Assembly (NCBI GenBank): GCA_028712885.1
Contig: JAQTPK010000002.1
Coordinates: 91,876 to 148,371, forward strand
DNA from: Syntrophales bacterium
GTDB lineage: Bacteria > Desulfobacterota > Syntrophia > Syntrophales > UBA4778
Reading direction: 5' to 3'
Length of the DNA stretch: 56,496 nucleotides
In this document: positions 7,536 through 16,985 of the stretch, one piece after another
Numbering within the stretch: the stretch's first letter is position 1
How the letters are laid out: the number at the start of each line of letters is the position of its first letter
Position numbers and translations under genes: made by a program
Notes under the pieces: model-generated
What the model saw: only the letters and a program-made list of their open reading frames with translations
The model's database searches: none
What the model was told of the DNA's origin: nothing

Positions 7536-9776
7536 TTATCGTGAGAGCTTCTTTGCCAATACTTTTCTGGGTTTCACGCCATCGGAAGGACCGACTACAC
7601 CTTCGGCCTCCATGCGTTCTATTATCCTTGCCGCCCGGTTGTAGCCGATCTTCATATATCTCTGGATCAGAGAAATGGAAGCCTGCCCGAGGTCGGTCAC
7701 CAGTTCCACGGCATCGTCGTATTTCTCATCGTAGTCCTGCTCCGATCCGCCCGCCTCCGCCTGCTCCGTCCGGACCTCCAGAATCGATTCATCGTACGCC
7801 GGCCTCGCCTGCTTTTTGATGAACTGGACGACGCGCTCTATTTCCTTATCGGAAACAAACGCCCCGTGGATTCGCTGCAGTCTCGACACCCCGGGGGGAA
7901 GGAAAAGCATATCTCCCATCCCCAGCAGATGCTCCGCCCCGAGCTGGTCGAGGATGGTGCGGGAATCCACCTTGGATGATACCTGAAAAGATATTCTCGT
8001 CGGAAAATTCGCCTTGATTATACCCGTAATAACGTCTACCGAGGGCCGCTGGGTGGCCAGGATCAGATGGATCCCTGCGGCCCTGGCCATCTGCGCCAGA
8101 CGGGTAAGCGACTCCTCGACGTTGCGCTGCGCCGCCATCATCAGGTCCGCCAGCTCGTCGATGATGATTACCACGTAAGGCATTTTGCCCTGGGCCGACA
8201 TCACGGCGGCCGAGGCCTTGTCTCCTTCCCCGGCTTCTTCCTGTTCCACCCGCCGGCGCGCATCCTCGCCTTTACCGGGAGCGGTCTCGGCCAGCTTGTT
8301 GAATTTTTCGATATTCTTGGCTCCTACCTCGCTGATGATCCTGTATCTCCGTTCCATTTCAAGCACGGCCCACCGGAGGACCTGGGAAGCGTCTTTCGGA
8401 TTGACCACGACGGGGTGAAGCAGGTGGGGAATCCCCTCATATGCGGAAAGCTCGAGCCGCTTCGGATCTATCATGAGGAATTTCACCTCATCGGGCGCGG
8501 CTTTAAAAAGAATACTGCAGATCATGGCATTGAGCGATACGCTTTTGCCCGAGCCGGTCGTCCCGGCGATGAGCAGGTGGGGCATCCGGACCAGATCGGC
8601 GATAACCGGCGTTCCGACGGTGTCTTCTCCCAATGCGATCGGCAGCCTGTATTTCCCCCCCGGAAAATCCTCGTTGTCGAGCACGTTTCGCAGATGAACC
8701 GGGTCCCGTTCGTGGTTGGGGATTTCTATACCTACGACCGATTTGCCCGCCACGGGTGCAATCCGTACGCTCGGGGCCTTGAGGGCCATGGCCAGGTCGT
8801 CCGCAAGCGCGGTAATTCTGTTTATTTTGACGCCCGGCGCAGGCTCCAGCTCATATACCGTGATCAGGGGGCCGGGTTTGACTTCCACCACCTTGCCTTC
8901 GACGCTGAAGTCGGCGAGTTTCTTCTCGAGAATCCTGGCGTTCATGAGAAGGCTGTCCTTCTTTATTCTTGTATCTTTCCTCTTCAGGTCCTCGAGCAGG
9001 GTCAACGGGGGGAGCTGAAAATCCGCGCTTGCTTCCCGTATCTCAAAGAGAGAAGCAGCCGCTCCTTCTTTTTTCTTCCTTGGCTTGCGCTCCTGGACAA
9101 CGGCTTCCTCTACTATGACAGGAGGCGGGCTTGTTTCCTTCTGTTTCATCTCCCGGTCAAGCTGTCGCCTTCTCTTCGCTTTCTCGGCTCTTTTCTGAAA
9201 CGACTCCCTTATTCGGGCAAAAGCCGCCCGGGTATACCGCGCAGTATTTATAATGAACGCTGCGAATGAAAGATCTGCGGTAACGATGAGGGAAATTACG
9301 AATATGGCGGCCAGCAGGATACCCGTTCCCGCCGTATTCAGAAAAGGCGTCAGAAATCCGATGACGGACGCGCCGAGAAAGCCTCCCGTGGGATATTCCG
9401 TGCCCATAATGCGGAAATTGATCAGGGCCAGAGACAATATGCCGGAAGTAGAGACAATAAGCCCGGCAAAACCCGCCGAGCCGGCCAATCCGACCCGGAA
9501 GTCCTCCCGCATGAAGAGCTTGAACGACAGCATGAGAAGCACTATCGGGATCCACGCCGCGCTCATGCCGAGAAAACGAAGGAACATATCCGAGGTATAA
9601 GCGCCCACGATTCCGCCGAAATTATGAACGTCCCCCCGAATCAGGCTTCGGTTTCCGAAAGAAGGGTCTTCGGGACTATAGGAAATCAGGCACAGGAAAA
9701 GAAAAAAGGCGAACGCCATAACGGCTACCGCCGCAATTTCCTGCGATCTGCTGCGTCCTGTCCGCTTATCCTTCAT
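7536..9776 (-). CDS. ftsK: DNA translocase FtsK/SpoIIIE
   Basis: A 746-residue DNA translocase with four N-terminal membrane segments in the first 190 residues and a short charged linker with REMKQKE and RKPRKKKEG. The motor domain has Walker A GTTGSGKSVSLN near residue 404 and Walker B VVIIIDELADLM. The C-terminal winged-helix gamma domain (SISLIQRYMKIGYNRAARI) reads the polar DNA guide sequences. It pumps chromosomal DNA through the closing septum. The short linker makes it SpoIIIE-sized rather than E. coli FtsK-sized. Start ATG 9776, four bases from the plsC stop. Confidence 0.97.
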   Translation of the reverse strand: MKDKRTGRSRSQEIAAVAVMAFAFFLFLCLISYSPEDPSFGNRSLIRGDVHNFGGIVGAYTSDMFLRFLGMSAAWIPIVLLMLSFKLFMREDFRVGLAGSAGFAGLIVSTSGILSLALINFRIMGTEYPTGGFLGASVIGFLTPFLNTAGTGILLAAIFVISLIVTADLSFAAFIINTARYTRAAFARIRESFQKRAEKAKRRRQLDREMKQKETSPPPVIVEEAVVQERKPRKKKEGAAASLFEIREASADFQLPPLTLLEDLKRKDTRIKKDSLLMNARILEKKLADFSVEGKVVEVKPGPLITVYELEPAPGVKINRITALADDLAMALKAPSVRIAPVAGKSVVGIEIPNHERDPVHLRNVLDNEDFPGGKYRLPIALGEDTVGTPVIADLVRMPHLLIAGTTGSGKSVSLNAMICSILFKAAPDEVKFLMIDPKRLELSAYEGIPHLLHPVVVNPKDASQVLRWAVLEMERRYRIISEVGAKNIEKFNKLAETAPGKGEDARRRVEQEEAGEGDKASAAVMSAQGKMPYVVIIIDELADLMMAAQRNVEESLTRLAQMARAAGIHLILATQRPSVDVITGIIKANFPTRISFQVSSKVDSRTILDQLGAEHLLGMGDMLFLPPGVSRLQRIHGAFVSDKEIERVVQFIKKQARPAYDESILEVRTEQAEAGGSEQDYDEKYDDAVELVTDLGQASISLIQRYMKIGYNRAARIIERMEAEGVVGPSDGVKPRKVLAKKLSR

Positions 9777-9779
9777 TTA

Positions 9780-10514
9780 CTATCGCGCCGAATCGTACCT
9801 GCAACTTCTTGTTTCGTTATATTTGGATATTATCTCGTTCCTTGCCCTCGCGATCAGATTCTCCAGGGTGCCGGCATTATATTCCGCAACAGGAACAGGC
9901 TTGCCGATTACCAGCCAGACCTTTCCGGGCGTTATCCGCAGCGACCTTTTCGGCATTACCTCGTGGCTGCCGACGATAGCTGCGGGGACTACGTTTACTC
10001 CGGTATCGAGCGCCAGATGGAATACTCCTTTCTTGAAAGGCTGGACCGAAGTATCCATGCTCCGGGTACCCTCCGGAAAGGTTACCACCGATTTTCCCCC
10101 TTTGATCCTTACGGCGGCGCTGTCGAGGCTTTTTACCGCGTCGGGGCGGTTTTTGCGGTCAATTTCGATTACTCCGAGCCTGCGAATTGCTATGCCGAAT
10201 GCGGGTATCCGGAAAAGCTCTTTCTTTGCCAGCCAGCTGAAGGGTATGGGGATATAGGCCAGCATGATAAAAATGTCATACCAGCTCTGGTGATTGGCCA
10301 TTACAATCTGGGGCGTGTCACGCCGGATATTTTCTTCCCCTTCGACCGTAACTTTCACGCCGGAAAGAGCCAGACATGTTTTCGCCCAGAAGCGGGCTAT
10401 TCTGTGGACCGTGTACTCGCCGTGCGGAAACAGCGGGTAAAAGATCGTGATAAAAACGGAAATAAACCCCGTTAAAAGTAATCCAATGCAGACCAGAAAG
10501 GCCGACCTGAGCAT
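9780..10514 (-). CDS. plsC: 1-acyl-sn-glycerol-3-phosphate acyltransferase
   Basis: A 244-residue PlsC-family acyltransferase with the NHQSWYDIFIM (HX4D) motif and the FPEGTRSMD motif, plus an N-terminal hydrophobic segment. It adds the second acyl chain in phosphatidic acid synthesis at the inner membrane. ATG 10514 is preferred over TTG 10571 because AAGGTGG lies a few bases upstream. It sits between the KefB-like antiporter and ftsK, four bases before the ftsK start, so probably co-transcribed. Confidence 0.93.
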   Translation of the reverse strand: MLRSAFLVCIGLLLTGFISVFITIFYPLFPHGEYTVHRIARFWAKTCLALSGVKVTVEGEENIRRDTPQIVMANHQSWYDIFIMLAYIPIPFSWLAKKELFRIPAFGIAIRRLGVIEIDRKNRPDAVKSLDSAAVRIKGGKSVVTFPEGTRSMDTSVQPFKKGVFHLALDTGVNVVPAAIVGSHEVMPKRSLRITPGKVWLVIGKPVPVAEYNAGTLENLIARARNEIISKYNETRSCRYDSAR

Positions 10515-10581
10515 TGCCCACCTTGCTATTAAATTCTCGAATTGTTTACTTGATCGCAGGTACGAAGTCAATATAAAGGGG

Positions 10582-12624
10582 TCACAAGGCTTCTCCTGAC
10601 CGGTCCTGCCTTCGCGCCGGCTTCGGATCCCGGGCGGAATCCTGCCCGGCCGGCCGGATCAGCCTTTCTATATCCCGAATATCCTTATCCAGACCGGCAA
10701 GGAACAGAACGTCTCCCTTCTGAAAAGCAATATCGGGAGAAGGGTTGAAGAAAGAATCCCGGTCCCGCACGAGCGACAGGAGGGTTACGCCGTATTTTTT
10801 GCGCATCTCCGTCTGGGCCAGAGTTTTACCCGCCAGGGGGGACTGTCCGGATATACGCAGGGAAACGAGCTTCATCTCGGGAATGCAGGCCCGGAAATCC
10901 ACGCAGGTGGCTGCATCCTGGGACAGCGTTCTCAGCATATCATACTGGTCCGCTCGGATTTCGGAAATCAGCTCTTCGATTTCGTCTTTGGGGATCAGGT
11001 AATTCCGCATGACGCGGCTGAATATCTCGACGGAGGTCTCGAATTCCTCGGGGATCACCTCGTTCGCGCCCAGCCCGGAGAGCCGCTCGATCTCCCGCAG
11101 GAATCGGGTCCGCACGATTATATATACGCCGGGATTGATCCTGCGGGCCAGCCATGTTATCCTTGCCGCCGCCGCAGGGTCGTTGATCACGATCACGATA
11201 CACCGGGCCTCGCCGATATTGGCGTGCTCGAGTATATTCTCCTGGGTTGCATCCCCGTAAAAGATAGGCTCCCCCTTGGCCGATTCTTCGCGGATCACAA
11301 CAGGGTTCATCTCGATAATCACATAAGGGATGACGCCTTTTCGGGCCGCTTTGGCGATGTTTCGTCCGTTGATGCCGAATCCCACGATGATCAGGTGATC
11401 CCTTTCAGGAAAACGCTGCTTTCCGGTCTCCTGAACGAGACCGCCGTTTAACGCGCTGAAGAACCGCAGGCCCGCCGTGAATTCGGCCAACCAGGGGGCC
11501 CACCTGATGAGAAACGGGGTCGCGAGCATTGTCAGAATCGAAGCGGCCAGGATCATCTGGTAATGCCCCTGGGGGAGCAGGCCGGCGCGGAGCGCCGATT
11601 CGGAGAGAATGAAAGAAAACTCCCCTACCTGCCCCAGGCAGAGGCCGGCGATAATCATGGTCCTGAGAGGCATGCCGGTAAACCCCGACGCCGCGCCGGC
11701 GAACAGGGCCTTTGCCGCGATCGCCCCGAATGCCAGCAGGATGACGGCAAAGGGGGAGAGGAAAAAGAATTCCACGTCCAGCAGCATACCCACGGAAATG
11801 AAGAAGATGCTCATGAACACGTCGCGGAAGGGAAGGAGATTGCTGAGCGCCTGGTGGCTGTATTCCGATTCGGAAATGATGAGCCCGGCAAGAAACGCTC
11901 CGAGCGCAAGCGAGAGTCCCGCGCGATAGGTGAGGAGTGCGATACTTAACCCGATCACAACCAGGGTCAGGAGGAAAAGCTCCCGGCTCCTGGTTCGGGT
12001 GACCTGATACAGGACCCACGGAACCGCTTTCCAGGAGACGAAAATGAGCAGGAGAATCCCCCCCAGCTCGACTGCCTTGGACAGAGGCATACCGATCCCC
12101 AGGCCTCCGAGCCCGGCCAGGACCGGAAGGAGGAGCATCATGGGAACTACCATAAGATCCTGGAAAACGAGAATTCCCAGGACTGCGCCGCCGTGGGGGG
12201 TATCGATTTCCGCCCGCTCCTGAAGGATCCGCATCACGATGGCCGTGCTGCTCAGCGAAAATATGAAGCCGATAAGGATGGCTTCTCCGGCAGGCAAGCC
12301 CGCCTGTGCTGCGATCAGAGCCGCCGCGAGAGTAGTGAGGCCGATCTGGAGCGAGCCGCCCATGAGCGCCGGCCTCTTGAGCCGGCGCAGGTTCTGGAAA
12401 GAGAATTCTATTCCGATGGTGAAGAGGAGGATGATAATGCCGATCTCCGCCAGGTCGCGGACGGACGCCGTGTCCGTGATCAGACCCAGTCCCTGGGGCC
12501 CGGAGATAATCCCGGTCAAAAGAAACCCGACGATGACCGGAATGCGGGCAAGATGGCAAAGAAAGAGAACGGCACCTGAAAGGATGATAATGACCAGCGT
12601 ATTTATCAAAAGAGATGCGGGCAT
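10582..12624 (-). CDS. KefB-like CPA2 cation:proton antiporter with RCK domains
   Basis: A 680-residue CPA2-family transporter. About 12 membrane segments fill residues 1-385. A TrkA-N (RCK) nucleotide-binding domain follows from about 405, with VGFGINGRN (Rossmann GxGxxG) and FYGDATQENILEHA. A TrkA-C domain lies at about 600-665. It is predicted to exchange K+ or Na+ for H+ in the inner membrane with gating by a bound nucleotide or ligand. It is divergent to the NhaP2-like gene with 126 bp between, so the two antiporters share one regulatory gap. Confidence 0.93.
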   Translation of the reverse strand: MPASLLINTLVIIILSGAVLFLCHLARIPVIVGFLLTGIISGPQGLGLITDTASVRDLAEIGIIILLFTIGIEFSFQNLRRLKRPALMGGSLQIGLTTLAAALIAAQAGLPAGEAILIGFIFSLSSTAIVMRILQERAEIDTPHGGAVLGILVFQDLMVVPMMLLLPVLAGLGGLGIGMPLSKAVELGGILLLIFVSWKAVPWVLYQVTRTRSRELFLLTLVVIGLSIALLTYRAGLSLALGAFLAGLIISESEYSHQALSNLLPFRDVFMSIFFISVGMLLDVEFFFLSPFAVILLAFGAIAAKALFAGAASGFTGMPLRTMIIAGLCLGQVGEFSFILSESALRAGLLPQGHYQMILAASILTMLATPFLIRWAPWLAEFTAGLRFFSALNGGLVQETGKQRFPERDHLIIVGFGINGRNIAKAARKGVIPYVIIEMNPVVIREESAKGEPIFYGDATQENILEHANIGEARCIVIVINDPAAAARITWLARRINPGVYIIVRTRFLREIERLSGLGANEVIPEEFETSVEIFSRVMRNYLIPKDEIEELISEIRADQYDMLRTLSQDAATCVDFRACIPEMKLVSLRISGQSPLAGKTLAQTEMRKKYGVTLLSLVRDRDSFFNPSPDIAFQKGDVLFLAGLDKDIRDIERLIRPAGQDSARDPKPARRQDRSGEAL

Positions 12625-12750
12625 ACTTGTGCTATTTTAATACTATTATCCGGCGAATGTCAAAACATCATGATGCCGGGACGCCGGATTCCGGCCTTCG
12701 CGGCGGGGTAAAGATATCCCCGTCCGCCAACCCTTTATACGGATAGTCCT

Positions 12751-14217
12751 ATGATCCAGCTCGAATGGGCCCTGATTGCCGCGTCCGTGCTCATCATTGT
12801 CAGCGTTTTCGCCAGCAAGGCCGTGGATCGCCTGGGCGTACCCTCCCTGCTGATCTTTTTGGCCGTGGGAATGCTCGCCGGCTCCGACGGCCCCGGCGGC
12901 ATCTATTTCAATAATCCTCTTCTGGCCCAGTCGCTCGGCGTTATCGCGCTCTCCTTCATTCTTTACGACGGGGGCCTTTCCACGGATTGGACCTCTGTGC
13001 GTCCTGTCCTGAAGCAGGGAATCGTGCTTTCCACCCTCGGGGTACTTCTCACCGCCGCCCTGGTCGGCTGGTTCGTATCCTTCTGTTTCGGTTTCTCTCC
13101 CGTAGAGGGATTTCTTCTCGGATCCATCATTTCCTCCACCGATGCCGCTGCTGTATTTTCCGTCCTCAGGTCCAAGCGGGTCAGCCTCAAAGGGCAGCTG
13201 AGGCCCCTGCTGGAGCTCGAGTCGGGAAGCAACGACCCCATGGCCGTCCTGCTGACGACGGCTTCCATCAGCTTGCTCCAGGTCCAGGACCTGACCGCCG
13301 CAGACCTGATCCCGTCCATTCTGATGCAGCTTTCCCTGGGCGGCGTCTCCGGCTACTTCATGGGCCTCGGACTTGTCTATGTCATGAACCACATCCGCCT
13401 TGAATACGACGGTCTTTATCCCGTCCTGAGCATCGCCCTGGTAATTCTGACCTACAGTTTTTCTTCCGTCATCAACGGAAACGGTTTCCTCGCCGTCTAT
13501 GCAGCGGGACTGGTCATGGGAAACCGCAGATTCATCCACAAAAGGAGTCTCCTGCGCTTCCACGACGGCATGGCCTGGCTCATGCAGATTTCCATGTTCC
13601 TGGTCCTGGGTCTCCTGGTCTTCCCATCGAAGCTCCCCGGTGTCGCCGGGGTGGGGCTGGCAGTCACCGCTTTCCTGATGCTTGCCGCCCGTCCCGCCGC
13701 CGTTTTCGTCTGCCTCGCCGGATCGAGATTCTCCCTGCGGGAAAAAATAATGATCGCCTGGGTGGGACTGCGGGGGGCCGTCCCGATTATCCTGGCTACT
13801 TTTCCGCTCCTGGCCGGTATTCCCCTTGCAGGACACTTTTTCAATATAGTTTTTTTCGTCGTGCTTGCATCCGCCCTGCTCCAGGGGACGTCCGTCCCCT
13901 TCTTCACCAGGCGGCTCGGCCTGGAAGCGCCGCTGGTGCAGAGACCCCCGTATCCGATCGAATGCGATCCGGCGGGGAGGACGCCCTGCGATCTCGTGGA
14001 AGTCACCGTCTCCGGCACCTCGCCGGCAGCGGGCCGGCAACTGGTGGAGTTGGGCCTGCCGGAGGGGGCTCTCATCGTCCTGGTCAATCGCGGCGATGAA
14101 TTCCTGATACCGAAGGGGAATATGGTCCTACTGGAGGGCGACCGGCTTCTTTTTCTTGCGAACAAGGAGCCTTTTGAAAAGGCCCGGGAGATTATCGAGC
14201 CGGCCGAAAAATCCTGA
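12751..14217 (+). CDS. NhaP2-like CPA1 K+(Na+):H+ antiporter
   Basis: A 488-residue antiporter with about 12 membrane segments to residue 395. These include the CPA1 motifs FILYDGGLSTDW and STDAAAVFSVLRS and the ESGSNDPMAV stretch. A C-terminal TrkA-C domain spans about 405-485. It lacks the extra C-terminal domain of E. coli NhaP2/CvrA, which is nearer 580 residues. Expected role: potassium or sodium efflux against protons. Divergent from the KefB-like gene. Confidence 0.93.
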   Translation: MIQLEWALIAASVLIIVSVFASKAVDRLGVPSLLIFLAVGMLAGSDGPGGIYFNNPLLAQSLGVIALSFILYDGGLSTDWTSVRPVLKQGIVLSTLGVLLTAALVGWFVSFCFGFSPVEGFLLGSIISSTDAAAVFSVLRSKRVSLKGQLRPLLELESGSNDPMAVLLTTASISLLQVQDLTAADLIPSILMQLSLGGVSGYFMGLGLVYVMNHIRLEYDGLYPVLSIALVILTYSFSSVINGNGFLAVYAAGLVMGNRRFIHKRSLLRFHDGMAWLMQISMFLVLGLLVFPSKLPGVAGVGLAVTAFLMLAARPAAVFVCLAGSRFSLREKIMIAWVGLRGAVPIILATFPLLAGIPLAGHFFNIVFFVVLASALLQGTSVPFFTRRLGLEAPLVQRPPYPIECDPAGRTPCDLVEVTVSGTSPAAGRQLVELGLPEGALIVLVNRGDEFLIPKGNMVLLEGDRLLFLANKEPFEKAREIIEPAEKS

Positions 14218-14234
14218 ATCTGAAACAGCTGGTT

Positions 14235-14952
14235 TCAGTACTGCTCCTGCATGCGATGCCCCTTGGGATATCCATGGCTGCACCAGAGTCTGATTGCCGA
14301 GCGCAGGCCGTCCCGGCGCTCCCGGAGAAATTCCCTGTACCTCGTTTCGATGGACTCTCGCGACCCGAGGCGGTAAAAATGGAGTCCGGCGAACGCCTTT
14401 CCGATTTCCCGGTCGGAAACGCTCTCTATTCTCTTGACGATATCCGAAAAAAATCCCTCGCCCGGATTCATTTCCCGCAGCTTTCTCAACAGGACATCGG
14501 GAAGCGCCCATCCTGAATCCGACGTGTTGTTGAAATCATAGGTCTGAAAAAAGGCGCCGATGGAGACTGAATGGCTCAGGTCTTCCACGAATCCGGGCCC
14601 GGAGAGGCTGTAGTCTATCGAGCAGGCATACAATCGGGAATCAACGCTGTAATCGTCGTCCTTCCTGTCGTAATTGCCGATCCAGAGATTGAAGGCGAAA
14701 TTGCCAATCACTTCCTTGAGATTTATAATGGATTCCAGCGGGGACAGTTTGAGAAAATTGTGAAGGGAAATGCCGTGATATCTGATCAGAAGGATGTTGT
14801 TTTGTATGATTGCTCCCGAGTATCCGGGAAGCCTTTTCCTTCAAAAGGAGGTTGAAATTCGTGCCCCCCTTCAGCCTTTCGATCACCCTGTATTTCACGG
14901 GGGCGAAGCTTGCTTTTCCGCCGCGATCCGTTTTTCCGCGATCGTTTCTCAT
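14235..14952 (-). pseudogene. Frameshifted gene with HipA/PI-kinase-like remnant
   Basis: Two overlapping minus-strand reading frames form one gene if a single frameshift near 14815-14825 is allowed. The upstream frame (from ATG 14952) reads VKYRVIERLKGGTNFNLLLK. The downstream frame resumes with GAIIQNNILLIRYHG and continues to WIGNYDRKDDDY and the final 150 residues. The frame-2 segment has a TGA about ten codons before the resumption, so it cannot start upstream on its own. GNYDRKDDDY followed by an IDYSLSG segment resembles the catalytic NGDRHxxN...IDH of HipA/PI3-4-kinase-like proteins, but the N-terminal lobe is very short. Decayed gene or sequencing error; low confidence in the family. 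Confidence 0.5.
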
Positions 14953-15060
14953 TTTGTTGCCATGTTATATTAATAGAAGAATAGGAGAGCGCATTCCATA
15001 GGGGAAAACCTTACTGGAAAATTCTGTTGTATTTATCATTCGATCCATATTAAAACGATG

Positions 15061-15094
15061 CTGCCGCGGCGGCCACATACGCCGCAAACGGCAG
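15061..15094 (+). promoter_or_regulatory. Two-step hairpin in ssb leader
   Basis: CTGCCG (15061-15066) pairs with CGGCAG (15089-15094), and inside it CGGCG (15067-15071) pairs with CGCCG (15080-15084). It lies about 30 bases upstream of the ssb start and has no T-run, so it is not a terminator. It may affect ssb mRNA stability or translation. Confidence 0.5.
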
Positions 15095-15124
15095 AATCAT
15101 TAAACTAATCATGGGGGGTGCTGC

Positions 15125-15526
15125 ATGGTGAATAAGGTCATATTGATCGGAAGGCTCGGGGCCGATCCCGAGGTGCGCTACACTCCGGACGGGACCATGG
15201 TAACTTCGTTCAGAATGGCGACCGACGAACAGTGGAAAAACAAGGGCGGCGAGAAGACGCAGAGGACGGAATGGCACAGGATAGTCACTTTTCGGAAGCT
15301 TGCCGAGATTTGTGGAAATTATCTTTCCAAGGGAAAACTGATATACCTGGAAGGCAGGATCCAGACCCGCTCCTGGGACGACAAGGACGGGAACAAACGC
15401 TACATGACAGAAATCGTGGCGTCCAACATGCAGATGCTGGACTCAAAGGGGCAGGGGAAAGAACAGGAGCCCCAATGGAATGAGCCTCCCGCATACTCCG
15501 CCGCGGATGACGACGTTCCCTTCTGA
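15125..15526 (+). CDS. ssb: Single-stranded DNA-binding protein
   Basis: A 133-residue SSB with the OB-fold start [19 protein letters not shown], the TEWHRIVTF core, the EGRIQTRSW strand and the acidic tail DDDVPF that binds partner proteins. The linker is short. It coats single-stranded DNA during replication and repair. ATG 15125 has a GGGGGG site just upstream. Convergent with tatA. Confidence 0.97.
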   Translation: MVNKVILIGRLGADPEVRYTPDGTMVTSFRMATDEQWKNKGGEKTQRTEWHRIVTFRKLAEICGNYLSKGKLIYLEGRIQTRSWDDKDGNKRYMTEIVASNMQMLDSKGQGKEQEPQWNEPPAYSAADDDVPF

Positions 15527-15529
15527 TAC

Positions 15530-15556
15530 GAAAAAAGCCCTTGCATTGCAAGGGCT
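15530..15556 (-). terminator. Intrinsic terminator of tatA
   Basis: Inverted arms AGCCCTTGCA and TGCAAGGGCT (15536-15556) form a ten-base stem. On the minus strand this is followed by a T6 run (complement of 15531-15536). It ends the minus-strand tatA transcript, just beyond the convergent ssb stop. Confidence 0.85.
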
Positions 15557-15617
15557 CACATTCTGAACAGCGGTTCTGAGCCTTCCGGTCAGGATTACGA
15601 TCGAAATCCGGTCGGGC

Positions 15618-15803
15618 TCAAGAAGGCTTCTTTTCTTCCTTCTTTTTCTCCTGGGGCGATTCTTCCGCTTCGTTAACCGACTTTTTGAAATTCTTGATGC
15701 CTTTCCCTAACGCCCCTCCGATATCGGGCAGCTTCCCCGCCCCGAAGATGATCAGGATAATCACCAGGATGATAATGAGCTCAGGCATGCCGATTCCGAA
15801 CAT
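15618..15803 (-). CDS. tatA: Sec-independent translocase TatA/E
   Basis: A 61-residue TatA. The N-terminal membrane helix ([20 protein letters not shown]) is followed by the [22 protein letters not shown] hinge and amphipathic helix, given here as positions 20-41, and then a charged tail. It forms the pore of the twin-arginine export pathway. No tatC is nearby. Transcribed alone between a sigma-70-type promoter and a strong terminator. Confidence 0.94.
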   Translation of the reverse strand: MFGIGMPELIIILVIILIIFGAGKLPDIGGALGKGIKNFKKSVNEAEESPQEKKKEEKKPS

Positions 15804-15824
15804 TTTTTTACCTCTTTTTTCTTA

Positions 15825-15853
15825 TAAATATAGATTTAATGCCGTTTTGTCAA
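15825..15853 (-). promoter_or_regulatory. Sigma-70-type promoter of tatA
   Basis: On the minus strand, TTGACA (complement of 15848-15853) and TATTTA (complement of 15825-15830) are 17 bases apart, a short distance upstream of the tatA start. Confidence 0.65.
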
Positions 15854-15916
15854 CCGCCCCGCTCAGCAGTCCGACTGGTCCGGCCGAATCGGACATAATT
15901 CCACTGTTTGCAAGCT

Positions 15917-16810
15917 TCAGTTCCGCCCGGAATTCCTCGGAAGGACCAGATGAACAACTTCCCCTCTGTTGCCAAGGCGCCCAAGCGACTTCCCCTGGAA
16001 CCGAACGTCTACCCCGCCGGCGTTCCCAACGTCGATCATAAACCTCTCCGAAGCCTCTCTCTCGATACGCTCACCGGCCCTCAGCATTATTTCATATGGA
16101 GGATTGTCGTCCTCTATTATATTCAGCCAGGTAGTTTCGCCGGCTTCGATCACCAGTTTATAAGCGGTTCTTTCCGCCGGGGCCTGGGCCGGCTCCGGTG
16201 CGGTTTTTTCTTCAGGTTTGGCTTTCTCTCCCGGAACCGGAGCGGCCGGACCTGCTCCCGGGTCAGCCGGGGGGGCGGCAGGATCTGCCGGAGGCGCCGG
16301 CTGGGTCTCTGCTGCGGGCGGGGGCGCGGTTTCAACCGGGGCCTTTACTATCTCCGGTTTAGTCGGCTCGTCCGTATACGCTATGAAAAAAGAGACAAGG
16401 AAACCGACCGCGACCAGAACCGATGCCATCCAGCCGAATACCCGAAGATAGACCCGGACCTTTCCCATATCTATTTTCCAGGAATCCTTGGGCAGCCATG
16501 AATTCCGTTCCTTGTCGACCTTCTGTTCCGGAGGGGAAGTCCTCTGCAGAAAATTTTTATAGCGGGACAGGATCGCCTCTTCCCTGACCCCTATCTCGCG
16601 GGCATATGTGCGGATGAACGTTTCGGCGTAGATCGGCTCGGGCAGGAGAGAATACTCCTCCTCCTCGATCGCTTCGAGATAAAGCATCCGTATCCTGCTC
16701 GCCTTGGAGATATCCCTGAGGGACTTTCCCGTCGCTTCGCGAACCTCCGCCCAGTTCGGCGCAGGTTGCATCCCCATTTCCGGATATTGAAATTCTTTTT
16801 CCTGGTCCAT
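15917..16810 (-). CDS. RodZ-like HTH membrane protein
   Basis: A 297-residue protein. A cytoplasmic HTH_25 domain (about 20-85, GKSLRDISKASRIRMLYLEA) is followed by one membrane segment (about 124-145), a Pro/Ala-rich periplasmic linker (about 150-215) and a C-terminal DUF4115 domain. This is the layout of the cytoskeletal protein RodZ, which links MreB to cell shape. ATG 16810 is chosen because the conserved part starts there; the frame is open further upstream without recognisable sequence. Confidence 0.85.
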   Translation of the reverse strand: MDQEKEFQYPEMGMQPAPNWAEVREATGKSLRDISKASRIRMLYLEAIEEEEYSLLPEPIYAETFIRTYAREIGVREEAILSRYKNFLQRTSPPEQKVDKERNSWLPKDSWKIDMGKVRVYLRVFGWMASVLVAVGFLVSFFIAYTDEPTKPEIVKAPVETAPPPAAETQPAPPADPAAPPADPGAGPAAPVPGEKAKPEEKTAPEPAQAPAERTAYKLVIEAGETTWLNIIEDDNPPYEIMLRAGERIEREASERFMIDVGNAGGVDVRFQGKSLGRLGNRGEVVHLVLPRNSGRN

Positions 16811-16940
16811 TATGGAATACGGTTTGTTTTTGCGCAAATTACCATCATTTTCCGGCACGCGCAAACAAAAAAGCACGAGCGATGTCGGGCTGCTTCGGTC
16901 CGCTCCCCGATCTTTTGCATGGCCATTCCTTTTCCATTGC

Positions 16941-16949
16941 TGATATACT
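16941..16949 (+). promoter_or_regulatory. Possible extended -10 for suhB
   Basis: TGATATACT (TG-n-TATACT) lies about 37 bases before the suhB start. No convincing -35 is visible at the right distance, so this is tentative. Confidence 0.35.
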
Positions 16950-16985
16950 TGGCGCGTTTCAGCCGGAACCTGGAAGGAGAGAAAT

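Noticed and set aside
14220-14238. Short palindrome between the NhaP2-like gene and the frameshifted gene as terminator
   Set aside because: CTGAAAC and GTTTCAG form a seven-base stem, but there is no T-run on either strand and it overlaps a stop codon.
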